Of a stretch of DNA of 64,000 bases, positions 1-9,741 are shown piece after piece. The DNA is taken from assembly GCF_030687395.1 (NCBI RefSeq), contig NZ_CP117430.1:3720001-3784000 (forward strand), written 5' to 3'. The notes under the pieces are model-generated. The model did not search any database, was not told the origin of the DNA, and worked only from the letters and a program-made list of their open reading frames with translations. The position numbers and the translations under genes were made by a program. Every line of letters starts with the position of its first letter. Within the stretch, counting starts at the first letter, position 1. The stretch comes from Pseudomonas wuhanensis. Its GTDB lineage: Bacteria; Pseudomonadota; Gammaproteobacteria; Pseudomonadales; Pseudomonadaceae.

Positions 1-1228
1 TGGCGATGCGTTCGACAATCGCCAGTCCCAAGCCCACGCCCTTGCGATCGGCGGCGCGCCCGACGTCCAGTTGGTTAAATTCGAGGAAGATCGAGTCAAG
101 ACGATCCGCCGCAATCCCGCGCCCGGTGTCCCACACTTCGATACGCAGCACATCGCCCCGGCGTCTTGCCCCCAGCAGAATGCAGCCCTCGTCGGTGTAG
201 CGGCAGGCATTGCTGAGGAAGTTGCGCAGGATTCGGGTCATCAGGCGCAAGTCGGTATGAAGGGCGTAATCGCCCATGTGTACCCGCAGGTTCAACCCCG
301 CTGCCGCAGCCACCGACTGAAACTCCGAGACCAATGGCGCGAACAATTCGTCAAGGCGGTACAGGGCAATGTCCGGCTTCACCGCAGCCTGATCGAGCCG
401 GGAAATATCCAGCAGATCGGTGAGCAAGTCTTCGGCCCCTTCCAACGCCTGATGCGTGCGCTCCACCAGCACCTGCTCGACGTCGGGCAGTTTGCGTTCG
501 CGCAAGGTCGAGATCAGCAAACGCGCGGCGTTGAGCGGTTGCAGCAAGTCGTGACTGGCGGCGGCGAGGTATTTGTCCTTGCTGCGATTGGCCGCCTCGG
601 CGGCATCACGGGCATCGCGCAAGGCTTCTGCGATCTGTTTGCGCTGGGTGATCTGCTGTTGCAGATTGCGGTTGGCGTCCAGCAACTCGTTGGTGCGTGC
701 GGTAACCCGCTGCTCCAGTTGGTCATTGAGTTGTTGCAGGCGCTGCTGAGCCAGTTTTCGCTCAGTGATGTCGGCGACAAAGCCCTCCACCAGGCCCTCC
801 TGATCCGGTTTGAGCAGCAAGTTCATCAACACGTCGAGGACGCTGCCGTCCTTGCGCCGCAGCTGAGTTTCATAGCCCAGCAGGCTGCGCTCGCGCTGGA
901 GGATTTCGCCGATGCTTTCCAGCTCTTGTGCCCCGCCGACGAACAGCGTGCCCGCCAGGTCCGTCAGGGAAAACAGCACCTCCTGCGGGTCCTGATAGCC
1001 GAGCATCCGCGCCAGTGCCGGATTGGCGGCGCGCATGCCTTCCAGCAGGCTGGCCTGGAAGATCCCGTGCACCGCGTTTTCGAACAGCCATTTGTAGCGG
1101 TTGCGTTCGGTTTCCAGTTCATCCAGGCGCGCGGCCAGTTCCGGGTAATGACTCTTGCGCGCCGAGTGATTGCCTAAACCCAGTAACCCGGCCAGCGCCC
1201 GTTGTTGCTCGTCAGAGGGCTTCGCCAT
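1..1228 (-). CDS. ercS: PAS-type sensor histidine kinase, ErcS-like (3' end outside window)
   Basis: The reading frame starts at the ATG at 1228 and stays open to the window edge, so the C-terminal part is cut off. An N-terminal PAS domain (about residues 45-155) is followed by a coiled-coil stretch and a HisKA domain with the phospho-acceptor box ASHDLLQPLNAARLL, then the start of an HATPase domain (LSNACRYTDEG, DTGRGIAADRL). No membrane segment is seen, so it is probably cytoplasmic. The first 17 bases overlap the end of ercA, indicating translational coupling. In P. aeruginosa and P. putida a soluble kinase follows ercA at the end of the PQQ-ethanol cluster, which supports the name. Its kinase core closely resembles the hybrid kinase at 18611-21244. 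Confidence 0.85.
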   Translation of the reverse strand, partial: MAKPSDEQQRALAGLLGLGNHSARKSHYPELAARLDELETERNRYKWLFENAVHGIFQASLLEGMRAANPALARMLGYQDPQEVLFSLTDLAGTLFVGGAQELESIGEILQRERSLLGYETQLRRKDGSVLDVLMNLLLKPDQEGLVEGFVADITERKLAQQRLQQLNDQLEQRVTARTNELLDANRNLQQQITQRKQIAEALRDARDAAEAANRSKDKYLAAASHDLLQPLNAARLLISTLRERKLPDVEQVLVERTHQALEGAEDLLTDLLDISRLDQAAVKPDIALYRLDELFAPLVSEFQSVAAAAGLNLRVHMGDYALHTDLRLMTRILRNFLSNACRYTDEGCILLGARRRGDVLRIEVWDTGRGIAADRLDSIFLEFNQLDVGRAADRKGVGLGLAIVERIA

Positions 1229-2375
1229 AGACGACCTCGACGTCGCGCTGACTGGATTCGCGCGGGTTGGTGAGAATGCACGGGTCGTGCATGGCGTGTT
1301 GCGACAGAAACGGAATGTCCGCCGTACTCACCCCGTGCAAGCCCAGGGTTTCATGGAAGCCGATGGCATGTTTGAGGGCGATCAGGTGTTCGACCAGACG
1401 CCCGCAAATCTGCCGGTGATTCAGGCCACGGCAATCAATACCGAACGTCTCGGCGATCACCTTGAAGCGCTCCGGCGCCGAGCTGTAGTTGAACGCCACC
1501 ACGTGCTCCACCAGCACCGCGTTGCACAAACCGTGAGGCAGATCGAGGAAGCCGCCGAGGCTGTGGGACATGGCGTGCACCGCGCCAAGAATCGCGTTGG
1601 AGAACGCCAGCCCGGCCTGCATGCTGCCGAGCATGATTTTTTCCCGCAGGGCGATGTCACTGGGGTTGGCGATCATTTGCACCAGATTGCCGTTGATCAG
1701 CCGCATCGCCTCCAGCGCATGCGGGTCGGTGAGCGGCCCGTGACCGGTGGAGACGAAGGCTTCGATGGCATGGACCAACGCGTCGATGCCGGTACAGGCC
1801 GACAGGAACGGGTCCATGCTCAGGGTGGTTTCCGGATCGATCAGCGACACGTCCGGCACCGCGGCCTTGCTGACGATGGAGAATTTCATGCGTTCTTGTT
1901 GATTGGAGATGATCACGAACTGCGATACATCAGCCGAAGTGCCAGCGGTGGTCGGGATCAGGATCAGCGGCGGGCTGGGCATGCGCAACATGTCCACGCC
2001 CTCGAATTCGAGGATGTTGCGCCCGTGGGCGACGACAATGCCGATGCCCTTGCCGCAATCCATCGGGCTACCGCCGCCGACCGCGACGATCACATCGCAG
2101 TGATTCTCCCGGTACAGCTCGGCGCCGAGCATGACCTCTTCGATCCGCGGGTTGGGCGAGACGTCGCTATATAGAAAGTAATCAATACCCTGGGCTTGCA
2201 GGCTGGCCTCGACATCGGCGACCCAACCGGCGGCAATCACACCGGGGTCGCTGACCACCAGCACTTTGCGGGCGCCGAAGGTCTTGGCGTAGTTGCCGAC
2301 GTTATGCCGGCAGCCGGCACCAAAGATGATTTCAGGCGAAACGAATTTACGCAGCTGGCTGAGATTCTGGCTCAT
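1212..2375 (-). CDS. ercA: Iron-containing alcohol dehydrogenase ErcA
   Basis: A 387-residue group III (Fe-dependent) alcohol dehydrogenase. The nucleotide-binding motif GGGSPMD lies near residues 100-106. The expected metal ligands are present: Asp198 and His202 (GIDALVHAIE), His267 (AVHAMSH) and His281 (DLPHG). The spacing matches FucO-type enzymes. It sits between pqqE and the ErcS kinase, the arrangement seen in other pseudomonads, where ErcA is needed for regulation of ethanol oxidation rather than for bulk catalysis. That regulatory role is known for the family and only inferred here. The gene is separated from pqqE by about 240 bp containing a REP pair. Confidence 0.88.
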   Translation of the reverse strand: MSQNLSQLRKFVSPEIIFGAGCRHNVGNYAKTFGARKVLVVSDPGVIAAGWVADVEASLQAQGIDYFLYSDVSPNPRIEEVMLGAELYRENHCDVIVAVGGGSPMDCGKGIGIVVAHGRNILEFEGVDMLRMPSPPLILIPTTAGTSADVSQFVIISNQQERMKFSIVSKAAVPDVSLIDPETTLSMDPFLSACTGIDALVHAIEAFVSTGHGPLTDPHALEAMRLINGNLVQMIANPSDIALREKIMLGSMQAGLAFSNAILGAVHAMSHSLGGFLDLPHGLCNAVLVEHVVAFNYSSAPERFKVIAETFGIDCRGLNHRQICGRLVEHLIALKHAIGFHETLGLHGVSTADIPFLSQHAMHDPCILTNPRESSQRDVEVVYGEAL

Positions 2376-2491
2376 TGGAAAGCCTGTTTTTATTGTTTTG
2401 AAGGTAAAGCCACACTAACGCATCCGGCTGCGAATGCAATCAGACCAATGGGTAGCCGCCTGGGATGTGCTCGAGTTTTGTATTCACCGGA

Positions 2492-2593
2492 GATCCCTGT
2501 GGGAGCGGGCTTGCCCGCGATGAGGCCATCACATCCAGCATTACCGTTGGCTGATACACCGCTATCGCGGGCAAGCCCGCTCCCACAGGGATC
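2492..2593. repeat. REP pair (BIME-like), copy 1
   Basis: Two inverted copies of the REP core (GTGGGAGCGGGCTTGCCCGC and its complement) flank a roughly 40-bp spacer; the outer ends GATCCCTGTGGG and CCCACAGGGATC are perfect inverted repeats. It fills most of the pqqE-ercA gap. Confidence 0.9.
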
Positions 2594-2616
2594 TGCGTCG
2601 GATACGCCTTTTGGAT

Positions 2617-3750
2617 TCATCCGCGATAGATCAGCCGCGAAGCCTTTTCGTTGCGCAACGTCAGGTGTTCCATGCCCTGCCCCGGCGCGTCGGCTTCGTC
2701 CCGGGCCTTGAGAATAACGTCGTGGTGCGGCGACTTGCTGCACACCGGGTCGGCGTTGCTCGCATCACCGGTGAGCATGAACGCCTGGCAACGGCAGCCG
2801 CCGAGGTCCTTGTGCTTTTCATCGCAGGAACGGCACGGCTCTTTCATCCAGTCATCACCACGAAAACGGTTGAAACCGAAGGAGTCGTTCCAGATGTGTT
2901 CGATGCTGTGCTCGCGCACGTTGGGAAACTGCACCGGCAACTGGCGGGCACTATGACAAGGCAAGGCCGTGCCATCCGGGGTGATGTCGAGAAACAGGTT
3001 GGCCCAGCCATTCATGCAGGTCTTGGGGCGTTCTTCGTAGTAATCCGGGGTGACGAAAATCAGCTTGCACGGGTGGCCCTCGGCCTCAAGCCGCTGGCGG
3101 TATTCATGGGTGATCCGTTCGGCACGCTGCAACTGTTCGCGGGTCGGCAACAGGCCGACGCGGTTGAGTTCGGCCCAACCGTAGAACTGGCACGTCGCCA
3201 ACTCAACGAAATCCGCCTCCAGCTCCAGGCACAGTTCGATGATCTGCGCGATCTGGTCGATGTTGTGCCGATGGGTGACGAAGTTCAGCACCATCGGGTA
3301 GCCCTGGGCTTTCACCGCCCGGGCCATGGCCAGTTTCTGGGCGAAGGCCTTGCGCGAGCCGGCGAGCAGATTGTTGACCTCTTCATCGGCGGCCTGAAAA
3401 CTGATCTGAATGTGGTCCAGCCCCGCGATCTTGAAATCGCGCACCTTCTGTTCGGTCAGGCCGATACCCGAGGTGATCAGGTTGGTGTAGTAACCCATGT
3501 CCCGCGCGGCCTTGATCAGCTCGGCCAGGTCTTGGCGCACCAACGGTTCGCCACCGGAAAAACCCAGTTGCGCAGCACCCATCTCCCGCGCCTCGCGGAA
3601 CACGCGAATCCACTCTTCTGTGCTCAACTCCTCACCCTGTTGGGCGAAGTCCAGCGGGTTGGAGCAATACGGGCATTGCAGCGGGCAGCGATAGGTCAGT
3701 TCCGCCAGCAACCACAGCGGTGGGCCGGGTTGATGTTCGATCAGGCTCAC
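2617..3750 (-). CDS. pqqE: PqqA peptide cyclase PqqE (radical SAM)
   Basis: Radical SAM enzyme of PQQ biosynthesis that forms the Glu-Tyr carbon-carbon crosslink in PqqA. The SAM-cluster motif CPLQCPYC lies near residues 22-29, and the C-terminal SPASM region keeps its cysteines ([23 protein letters not shown]). At 377 residues it is full length. The start is a GTG at 3750 whose bases overlap the pqqC stop (GTGA), so the two are translationally coupled. In other pseudomonads pqqD lies between pqqC and pqqE. Here it is absent, and neither PqqC nor PqqE carries a fused PqqD domain, although PqqE normally needs PqqD to present PqqA. Confidence 0.95.
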   Translation of the reverse strand: MSLIEHQPGPPLWLLAELTYRCPLQCPYCSNPLDFAQQGEELSTEEWIRVFREAREMGAAQLGFSGGEPLVRQDLAELIKAARDMGYYTNLITSGIGLTEQKVRDFKIAGLDHIQISFQAADEEVNNLLAGSRKAFAQKLAMARAVKAQGYPMVLNFVTHRHNIDQIAQIIELCLELEADFVELATCQFYGWAELNRVGLLPTREQLQRAERITHEYRQRLEAEGHPCKLIFVTPDYYEERPKTCMNGWANLFLDITPDGTALPCHSARQLPVQFPNVREHSIEHIWNDSFGFNRFRGDDWMKEPCRSCDEKHKDLGGCRCQAFMLTGDASNADPVCSKSPHHDVILKARDEADAPGQGMEHLTLRNEKASRLIYRG

Positions 3751-4499
3751 AGGCTGATCCCCCGGTGCCAGACCCGCTCGGTGGTGACGGTGTGATACGG
3801 CGGGCGGCCCAGCTCATAGGCCATGCTCATCGCGTCGAGCATGCTCCACAGCACATCAAGCTTGAACTGTAGAATCTCCAGCATGCGTTGCTGGCCTTCG
3901 ACCGTGACGTAGTGCGCCAGGGTGATGCGCAAACCATGCTCGACATCACGCCTCGCCTGGCTCAGACGCGTACGGAAATAGTCGTAACCGGCCGGGTCGA
4001 TCCATGGGTAATGGGTGGGCCAGGCGTCGAGCCGGGACTGGTGAATCTGTGGCGCGAACAATTCGGTCAGCGAGCTGCTGGCCGCTTCTTGCCAGCGCGC
4101 GCGACGGGCGAAATTGACGTAGGCATCCACGGCGAAACGCACGCCCGGCAGCACTAGCTCTTGCGAGAGGATTTGTTCGCGATCCAGCCCCACTGCTTCG
4201 CCCAATCGTAGCCACGCTTCGATGCCGCCTTCACTGCCGGGGACGCCGTCATGGTCGAGAATCCGTTGCAGCCATTCCCGGCGCACGTCGCGGTCCGGGC
4301 AGTTGGCGAGGATTGCGGCATCCTTGAGTGGAATGTTCACCTGGTAATAGAAGCGATTGGCGACCCAGCCCTGAATCTGCTCACGGGTGGCGCGCCCGGC
4401 GTACATGGCTTGGTGGAATGGGTGGTGGATGTGGTAACAGGCGCCTTTGGCGCGCAGGGCGGCTTCGAATTCGATGGGGGTCAGGGGGGTGTCAGTCAT
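3747..4499 (-). CDS. pqqC: Pyrroloquinoline-quinone synthase PqqC
   Basis: Cofactorless oxidase that carries out the final ring closure and eight-electron oxidation giving PQQ. The 250-residue length and helical TenA-like fold sequence match the family, including [13 protein letters not shown] near the N-terminus, [13 protein letters not shown] and [10 protein letters not shown]. It ends with the usual [12 protein letters not shown] tail, so it is not a PqqC-PqqD fusion. The pqqB gene lies 140 bp upstream with a REP pair in the gap. pqqE overlaps its stop codon by four bases. Confidence 0.95.
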   Translation of the reverse strand: MTDTPLTPIEFEAALRAKGACYHIHHPFHQAMYAGRATREQIQGWVANRFYYQVNIPLKDAAILANCPDRDVRREWLQRILDHDGVPGSEGGIEAWLRLGEAVGLDREQILSQELVLPGVRFAVDAYVNFARRARWQEAASSSLTELFAPQIHQSRLDAWPTHYPWIDPAGYDYFRTRLSQARRDVEHGLRITLAHYVTVEGQQRMLEILQFKLDVLWSMLDAMSMAYELGRPPYHTVTTERVWHRGISL

Positions 4500-4539
4500 T
4501 GCGGTTCTCCGGATTTTGCGGTGTCTGGTCTGGCGCCTT

Positions 4540-4629
4540 CGCGGGCAAGCCCGCTCCCACAGTTGATCGGTGTGAACATAGGTTTTGTGTGCACCGCAGA
4601 TCCTTGTGGGAGCGGGCTTGCCCGCGATG
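4540..4629. repeat. REP pair, copy 2 (inside the pqq operon)
   Basis: Inverted REP cores at about 4540-4561 and 4601-4627 occupy the pqqB-pqqC intergenic gap. The relative orientation of the two cores is opposite to that of copy 1. Confidence 0.88.
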
Positions 4630-4639
4630 GGGCCATCCG

Positions 4640-5554
4640 CTACAACTCAATACTCATGCCATCGAACGCCACTTCAATCCCGCGCCGCTCCAGCAGTGCG
4701 CGCTCGGCCGAGTCTTCATCGAGGATCGGGTTGGTGTTGTTGATGTGGATCAGCACCTTGCGCTGGCGATTGAGGCCCTCCAGCACGTCGAGCATCCCGC
4801 CGGGGCCGCTTTGTGGCAGGTGGCCCATTTCGCGGCCCAGGCTCTGGCCGACTTCGCACACGCGCATTTCATCGTCGCGCCAGAGCGTGCCGTCCAGCAG
4901 CAGGCAATCGGCGCGCTGCATCCAGCTCATTACCTCGGCATCGACCTGCCCCAGCCCCGGCGCATAGAACACCGATGCACCGTTGCGCAGGTCTTCGATG
5001 AACAGGCCGATGGTGTCGCCCGGTTGCGGGTTGCCGCGATTGGGCGAGTACGGCGGCGCATTGCTGACCAAGGGAATCGCGCGAAATTGCAGGTGTGGGC
5101 AGGCCGCGATGCGGAACGGCTCGCGATCCAGTTCGATGGGTTGCCACTGCAAGCCACCGTTCCAGTGCTGGAGCATGCTGAACAAGGGAAAGCCGCTGCT
5201 CAGGTCTTCGTGAACCCGCTCGGTGCACCAGACCGAATGCGGGCAGCCTTCGCGCAGGCTCAACAGCCCGGTGCAATGGTCGATCTGACTGTCCAGCAGG
5301 ACGACACCGGCAATCGCCGTGTCCCGCAAGCGTCGGGCCGGTTGCATCGCCGGAAAACTTTCCAATTGCGCGCGAATATCCGGTGAAGCATTGCAGAGCA
5401 CCCACTCCACACCGTCGTCGCTCAGGGCAATGGACGACTGCGTGCGGCGTTGTGCGCGCAGGTTGCCGTGGCGCATCGCCGCGCATTGACGGCAGTTGCA
5501 GTTCCATTGCGGAAAACCGCCGCCAGCGGCGGAACCGAGAACGCGGATGTGCAT
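4640..5554 (-). CDS. pqqB: PQQ biosynthesis protein PqqB (MBL fold)
   Basis: Metallo-beta-lactamase-fold protein of PQQ biosynthesis that hydroxylates the tyrosine-derived part of the crosslinked precursor. The ATG at 5554 is chosen, giving 304 residues starting [19 protein letters not shown], the canonical PqqB N-terminus with its zinc-site CxC cysteines; the open frame runs on upstream to 5608 but without homology. The modified MBL motif ([13 protein letters not shown]) and the C-terminal [13 protein letters not shown] motif are present. The gene lies 54 bp downstream of pqqA. Confidence 0.95.
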   Translation of the reverse strand: MHIRVLGSAAGGGFPQWNCNCRQCAAMRHGNLRAQRRTQSSIALSDDGVEWVLCNASPDIRAQLESFPAMQPARRLRDTAIAGVVLLDSQIDHCTGLLSLREGCPHSVWCTERVHEDLSSGFPLFSMLQHWNGGLQWQPIELDREPFRIAACPHLQFRAIPLVSNAPPYSPNRGNPQPGDTIGLFIEDLRNGASVFYAPGLGQVDAEVMSWMQRADCLLLDGTLWRDDEMRVCEVGQSLGREMGHLPQSGPGGMLDVLEGLNRQRKVLIHINNTNPILDEDSAERALLERRGIEVAFDGMSIEL

Positions 5555-5608
5555 GGGAGGGCTCCAGAAGGCAGGCCCGGCCAACGCGACGGCTGACCGG
5601 GCGATCAA

Positions 5609-5680
5609 TCAACGGTTGGCGAAATACATCGTCACTTCGAAGCCAATGCGCAGATCGGTAAACGCGGGTTTATTCCACAT
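5609..5680 (-). CDS. pqqA: PQQ precursor peptide PqqA
   Basis: A 23-residue ribosomally made precursor of PQQ, too short for most gene finders. It begins MWNKPAFTDLRIG and ends TMYFANR. The conserved E-x3-Y pair (Glu15, Tyr19), whose side chains become PQQ, is intact in FEVTMYF. It is the first gene of the pqqABCE set. A GGA-type ribosome site lies just upstream. The peptide ends two residues after the conserved region, a normal length for pseudomonads. Confidence 0.96.
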   Translation of the reverse strand: MWNKPAFTDLRIGFEVTMYFANR

Positions 5681-5746
5681 GGGTCAATCCTCTTCTTGTG
5701 CCGGACGATTCCGGTAAGACCATTAATGCATGGGGGATGAGATGAC

Positions 5747-5763
5747 CGAATGCTACTTTCGAA
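5747..5763. promoter_or_regulatory. Degenerate operator-like site upstream of pqqA
   Basis: CGAATGCTACTTTCGAA contains the same CGAATGCTACTT string found upstream of the FIST gene (22399-22410), but the second half-site (GTA) is not preserved. It lies 67-83 bp upstream of the pqqA start. Confidence 0.3.
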
Positions 5764-5820
5764 GGAGGTTGTGGGGTGCGTTGGTAGGGGGTATTGCGCG
5801 GTCTTCAAGTACACCCATAA

Positions 5821-5915
5821 CCCTGTGGGAGCGGGCTTGCCCGCGATGGCGGTGTCACATTCAACACATGCGTTGAATGACAGTTCGCTATCGCGGGCAA
5901 GCCCGCTCCCACAGG
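5821..5915. repeat. REP pair, copy 3
   Basis: Inverted REP cores (5821-5846 and 5890-5915) between exaC and the pqqA promoter region; it may terminate exaC transcription. Confidence 0.9.
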
Positions 5916-5936
5916 TTTCAATGGTGCTCTTGCGGG

Positions 5937-7457
5937 TTAGAAGAACCCCAGCGGATTGATGTCGTAGCTCACCAACAGGTTTTTGGTCTGTTGGTAATGG
6001 TCGAGCATCATCTTGTGGTTCTCACGGCCGACACCGGACTTCTTGTAGCCACCAAACGCGGCATGGGCCGGGTACAGGTGGTAGCAGTTGGTCCAGACGC
6101 GCCCGGCCTTGATCGCCCGGCCCATGCGGTAGGCGCGGTTGATGTCGCGGGTCCACAGGCCGGCGCCGAGGCCGAATTCGCTGTCGTTGGCAATCGCCAG
6201 GGCTTCGGCTTCGTCCTTGAAGGTGGTGATGCCCACTACCGGGCCGAAGATTTCTTCCTGGAACACACGCATTTTGTTGTGACCCTTGAGCAGGGTCGGC
6301 TGGATGTAATAGCCGCTCGACAAGTCGCCTTCAAGACGCTCGGCCGCGCCGCCGGTGAGCAGCTCGGCGCCCTCCTCCTGAGCGATTTTCAGGTACGAGA
6401 GGATCTTGTCGTATTGCTGCTCGGACGCCTGGGCGCCGACCATGGTCTCGGTGTCCAGCGGGTTGCCGCGCTTGATCTTGACGATCTTCTTCATCACCTC
6501 GGCCATGAACGGCTCGTAGATCGATTCCTGCACCAGCGCCCGGGACGGACAGGTGCAGACTTCGCCCTGATTGAAGAACGCCAGCACCAGACCTTCGGCG
6601 GCTTTCTCGATGAACTGCGGCTCGGCGTTCATGATGTCTTCGAAGAAAATGTTCGGCGACTTGCCGCCCAGTTCAACGGTGCTTGGAATAATGTTCTCGG
6701 CCGCGCAATGCATGATGTGCGCGCCCACCGGGGTGGAACCGGTGAAGGCGATCTTGGCGATGCGCTTGCTGGTGGCCAGCGCTTCACCGGCTTCGCGACC
6801 GAAACCCTGGACGATGTTCAGCACACCGGCCGGCAGCAAGTCGGCGATCAGCTCGGCGAACACCATGATCGACAGCGGCGTTTGTTCGGCGGGTTTGAGC
6901 ACGATGCAGTTGCCGGCGGCCAGGGCCGGAGCGAGTTTCCAGGCGGCCATCAGCAGCGGGAAGTTCCACGGGATGATCTGCCCGACCACACCCAGCGGTT
7001 CGTGGAAGTGATAGGCGGTGGTCAGTTCGTTGATCTCGGCGGCGCCGCCTTCCTGAGCGCGGATGCAACCGGCGAAGTAACGGAAGTGGTCGGCGGCCAA
7101 AGGTACGTCGGCGTTGAGGGTTTCGCGCACGGCCTTGCCGTTGTCCCAGGTTTCGGTGACGGCGAGGATTTCCAGGTTCTGCTCGATGCGGTCGGCGATT
7201 TTCAGCAGCACCAGCGAGCGATCCTGCGCCGAGGTTTTGCCCCAGGCATCGGCGGCGGCATGGGCGGCGTCCAGGGCCTTTTCGATGTCGGCGGCGCTGG
7301 AGCGCGGGAACTCGGCGATCACTTCCCCGGTAACCGGTGAGGTGTTGGTGAAGTACTCGCCGTTGATTGGGGCAACGAACTCGCCGCCGATGAAATTGCC
7401 GTAGCGCGGTTTGAAGGAAACGACGGCGCCGGGTGTTCCGGGTTGTGCGTAGATCAT
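5937..7457 (-). CDS. exaC: NAD-dependent aldehyde dehydrogenase ExaC (PedI-like)
   Basis: 506-residue aldehyde dehydrogenase that would oxidise the aldehyde produced by the periplasmic alcohol dehydrogenase, for example acetaldehyde to acetate. The catalytic pair is visible: Glu263 in VELGGKSPN and Cys301 in [11 protein letters not shown]. The NAD-binding motif FTGSTPVG lies near residues 238-245. It follows the quinoprotein dehydrogenase on the same strand, but the 240-bp gap contains its own operator-like palindrome and a 110-bp repeat, so it probably has a separate promoter. No signal peptide is present, so it acts in the cytoplasm. Confidence 0.93.
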   Translation of the reverse strand: MIYAQPGTPGAVVSFKPRYGNFIGGEFVAPINGEYFTNTSPVTGEVIAEFPRSSAADIEKALDAAHAAADAWGKTSAQDRSLVLLKIADRIEQNLEILAVTETWDNGKAVRETLNADVPLAADHFRYFAGCIRAQEGGAAEINELTTAYHFHEPLGVVGQIIPWNFPLLMAAWKLAPALAAGNCIVLKPAEQTPLSIMVFAELIADLLPAGVLNIVQGFGREAGEALATSKRIAKIAFTGSTPVGAHIMHCAAENIIPSTVELGGKSPNIFFEDIMNAEPQFIEKAAEGLVLAFFNQGEVCTCPSRALVQESIYEPFMAEVMKKIVKIKRGNPLDTETMVGAQASEQQYDKILSYLKIAQEEGAELLTGGAAERLEGDLSSGYYIQPTLLKGHNKMRVFQEEIFGPVVGITTFKDEAEALAIANDSEFGLGAGLWTRDINRAYRMGRAIKAGRVWTNCYHLYPAHAAFGGYKKSGVGRENHKMMLDHYQQTKNLLVSYDINPLGFF

Positions 7458-7562
7458 GGTGGGCCTCTGTCTGGGTCGATGCCTGTCAGGCCAACAGGCG
7501 ATGAACCGATAGTAGAGAGCCCCGCCTACCAGACGAATGCGCCGTTGGCAGGGGGATTCTCG

Positions 7563-7577
7563 TTATTTGGTAGTAGG
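7563..7577. promoter_or_regulatory. Operator-like site upstream of exaC
   Basis: TTATTTGGTAGTAGG; read toward exaC this is CCTACTACCAAATAA. It keeps the GTA half-site and shares TTGGTAGTAGG with the site upstream of the cytochrome gene. It is about 106 bp from the exaC start. Confidence 0.45.
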
Positions 7578-7578
7578 T

Positions 7579-7689
7579 GATCGTTCCCACGCTCTGCGTG
7601 GGAATGCAGCCCGGGACGCTCTGCGTCCCCTCCAGAGCCGAACGCGGAGCGTCCGTTGAGGCATTCCCACGCGGAGCGTGGGAACGATC
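7579..7689. repeat. GATCGTTCCCACGC palindromic element, copy 1
   Basis: About 111 bp, with ends GATCGTTCCCACGC and GCGTGGGAACGATC, plus internal inverted motifs (GGGACGCTCTGCGTCCC; ACGCGGAGCGT). Four further copies occur at 9623, 18500, 32061 and 40120. Confidence 0.88.
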
Positions 7690-7699
7690 AGTGCAGCGA

Positions 7700-9475
7700 T
7701 CAGTGTTTGGCAACGAGATCCTTGGGCAACTTGAACGTCCAGAGCATGCCGCCCTGGTTGAAGTCCTTGACGCGCTTGGCCACTTCGCCGCCCCACAGCG
7801 GTACCGCGCCGCCCCAGCCGGAGAGCACCGAAACGTATTGTTCGCCGTCCATTTCCCAGGTCACGGGCGAACCGAGCACGCCGGAACCGGTCTGGAATTC
7901 CCAGACTTTCTCGCCAGTCTTGGCATTGAATGCCTGCAGGAAACCTTCCGGCGTACCGGTGAACACCAGGTTGCCCTTGGTGGTCAGCACCCCGCCCCAC
8001 AGCGGCGCGAAGTTCTTGTGGCGCCAGACTTCCTTGCCGGTTTTCGGGTCGATGGCGCGCAGCACGCCGATGTAGTCTTCGTTCAACGGTTTGATAGTGA
8101 AACCAGCGCCGAGGAACGCCGCGCCTTTCTTGTAGGCGATGCCTTCGTTCCAGATGTCCATGCCCCACTCGTTGGACGGCACATAGAACAGGCCGGTGTC
8201 GCGGTTGTAGGCCATCGGCATCCAGTTTTTCGCCCCCAGGAACGCTGGCGCGACAAACACCGAACTGCCTTTGGCCTCGGAGCCCGGCGCACCCGGACGG
8301 CTGGTTTCGTTGTAGATCGGCCGACCGTTTTTATCCAGGCCGCTGGCCCAGGTGATCTTGTCCACGAACGGGAAGCCGCGAATGAATTTGCCGTTGGTGC
8401 GATCGAGCACGTAGAAGAAACCGTTACGGTCCGCGGTGGCCGCGGCTTTGATTTCCTTACCGCCTTCGTTGTAGTTGAACGACACCAGTTCGTTCACGCC
8501 GTCATAGTCCCAACCGTCGTGGGGCGTACTCTGGAAGTGCCATTTGATCGTGCCATCGTCCGGGTTCAGCGCCAGGCGCGACGATGAGTAGAGGTTGTCG
8601 CCAGGACGCAGGTGCGAGTTCCACGGCGCCGGGTTACCGGTGCCGAATAGCAGCAGATTGGTTTCCGGATCGTAGTAGCCGCCCAGCCAAGGTGCCGCGC
8701 CGCCGGTTTTCCACAGATCGCCCGGCCAGGTCTTGCCCGCTTCGCCGCCGGAGATGCCGTTTTCTACCGCTTTGCCATCCTTGTAGACATAGCCCATGTG
8801 GCCTTCGACGGTGGGACGAGTCCACAGCAGGCTGCCGTTTTTCGGGTCGTAGGCTTCGATCTTGCCCACCACCCCGAACTCGCCGCCGGCCACGCCGGTG
8901 ATCAATTTGCCGTTGATCACCAACGGCGCGGCGCTGATGGAATAGCCTTCCTTGTGGTCGGCGACTTTCTTGCTCCAGACGACTTTGCCGGTGTCCTTGT
9001 TCAGGGCCACGAGCTTGGCGTCGAGGGTGCCGAAAATCACCAGGTCGCCATACAGCGCCACGCCACGGTTGATCACATCGCAGCACGGGCGGATGTCATC
9101 GGGCAGGCGTGCGTCGTATTGCCAGAGTTTGCGACCGGTGCGCGCATCCACCGCGAATACCCGCGAGTAGGAACCGGTCATGTACATCACGCCGTCCTTG
9201 ATCATCGGCTGCGCCTGCTGACCGCGCTGCTTTTCCCCGCCGAACGAAAAGGCCCAGACCGGTCGCAAGTCCTTCACGTTGTCGACATTGAGGGTGTCCA
9301 GCGGGCTGTAGCGCTGACCCTGGACGCCCAGTCCGTTGGTGACGATCTGCTCCGGGTTCTTCGGGTCCTGGAGGATGTCTTGATCGGAGACTGCGGCCAA
9401 TGCCTGGCAAGACAACAGCATGGCACTGAGCAGCACGCTCAAGGCGAAGGGTTGGCGACGTGCGGGTTGGGTCAT
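7700..9475 (-). CDS. pedH: PQQ-dependent alcohol dehydrogenase, lanthanide type (PedH-like)
   Basis: Periplasmic quinoprotein alcohol dehydrogenase passing electrons to cytochrome c550. The ATG at 9475 is chosen: it has an AGAGG ribosome site and gives a clear signal peptide (to about residue 28, ...CQALA) and 591 residues. The eight-bladed propeller carries the vicinal cysteines Cys131-Cys132 that contact PQQ. Metal and catalytic residues are Glu199 (GGEF), Asn281 (GTGNPAPWN), catalytic Asp323 and an extra acid Asp325 in GWDYDGVNE. An aspartate two residues after the catalytic one is the signature of lanthanide-using enzymes (XoxF, PedH); calcium enzymes have Ala or Ser there. No second, calcium-type enzyme is in this cluster. 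Confidence 0.93.
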   Translation of the reverse strand: MTQPARRQPFALSVLLSAMLLSCQALAAVSDQDILQDPKNPEQIVTNGLGVQGQRYSPLDTLNVDNVKDLRPVWAFSFGGEKQRGQQAQPMIKDGVMYMTGSYSRVFAVDARTGRKLWQYDARLPDDIRPCCDVINRGVALYGDLVIFGTLDAKLVALNKDTGKVVWSKKVADHKEGYSISAAPLVINGKLITGVAGGEFGVVGKIEAYDPKNGSLLWTRPTVEGHMGYVYKDGKAVENGISGGEAGKTWPGDLWKTGGAAPWLGGYYDPETNLLLFGTGNPAPWNSHLRPGDNLYSSSRLALNPDDGTIKWHFQSTPHDGWDYDGVNELVSFNYNEGGKEIKAAATADRNGFFYVLDRTNGKFIRGFPFVDKITWASGLDKNGRPIYNETSRPGAPGSEAKGSSVFVAPAFLGAKNWMPMAYNRDTGLFYVPSNEWGMDIWNEGIAYKKGAAFLGAGFTIKPLNEDYIGVLRAIDPKTGKEVWRHKNFAPLWGGVLTTKGNLVFTGTPEGFLQAFNAKTGEKVWEFQTGSGVLGSPVTWEMDGEQYVSVLSGWGGAVPLWGGEVAKRVKDFNQGGMLWTFKLPKDLVAKH

Positions 9476-9583
9476 GACGGCTACCTCTGCGGTTTTTGTT
9501 ATACCCGGGAAATTTTCCCGGTCTGGTGCAGATTCTTGGGCGCCGCCGCCCATGCAACAATTGCCCGCAGTACGGAGATTTCT

Positions 9584-9597
9584 AGTTCCTTGGTACA
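9584..9597. promoter_or_regulatory. Operator-like site upstream of the alcohol dehydrogenase
   Basis: AGTTCCTTGGTACA. The core TTCCTTGGTA (9586-9595) keeps CTTG-GTA of the TAC-N4-GTA motif, about 110 bp upstream of the ATG at 9475. Confidence 0.45.
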
Positions 9598-9622
9598 GGG
9601 TCGGAGGAGAAGATCACCGAAA

Positions 9623-9733
9623 GATCGTTCCCACGCTCCGCGTGGGAATGCAGCCCGGGACGCTCCGCGTCCCTTGCAGAGCCGAACGCGGAGCGTCCGT
9701 TGAGGCATTCCCACGCAGAGCGTGGGAACGATC
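9623..9733. repeat. GATCGTTCCCACGC palindromic element, copy 2
   Basis: Same 111-bp element as at 7579-7689, here between the metallohydrolase gene end and the dehydrogenase promoter. The two copies bracket the dehydrogenase gene. Confidence 0.88.
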
Positions 9734-9741
9734 AACGATCA

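Noticed and set aside
71..1177. Long plus-strand frames opposite ercS, ercA, pqqE, exaC and others (for example 71-1177, 1170-2174, 2611-3795, 5877-7340)
   Set aside because: Shadows of real genes in GC-rich DNA: no homology, no ribosome sites, atypical composition.
2492..2593. REP pairs considered as a CRISPR array
   Set aside because: Only two inverted units per site, scattered over 60 kb, with no regular spacers and no cas genes.
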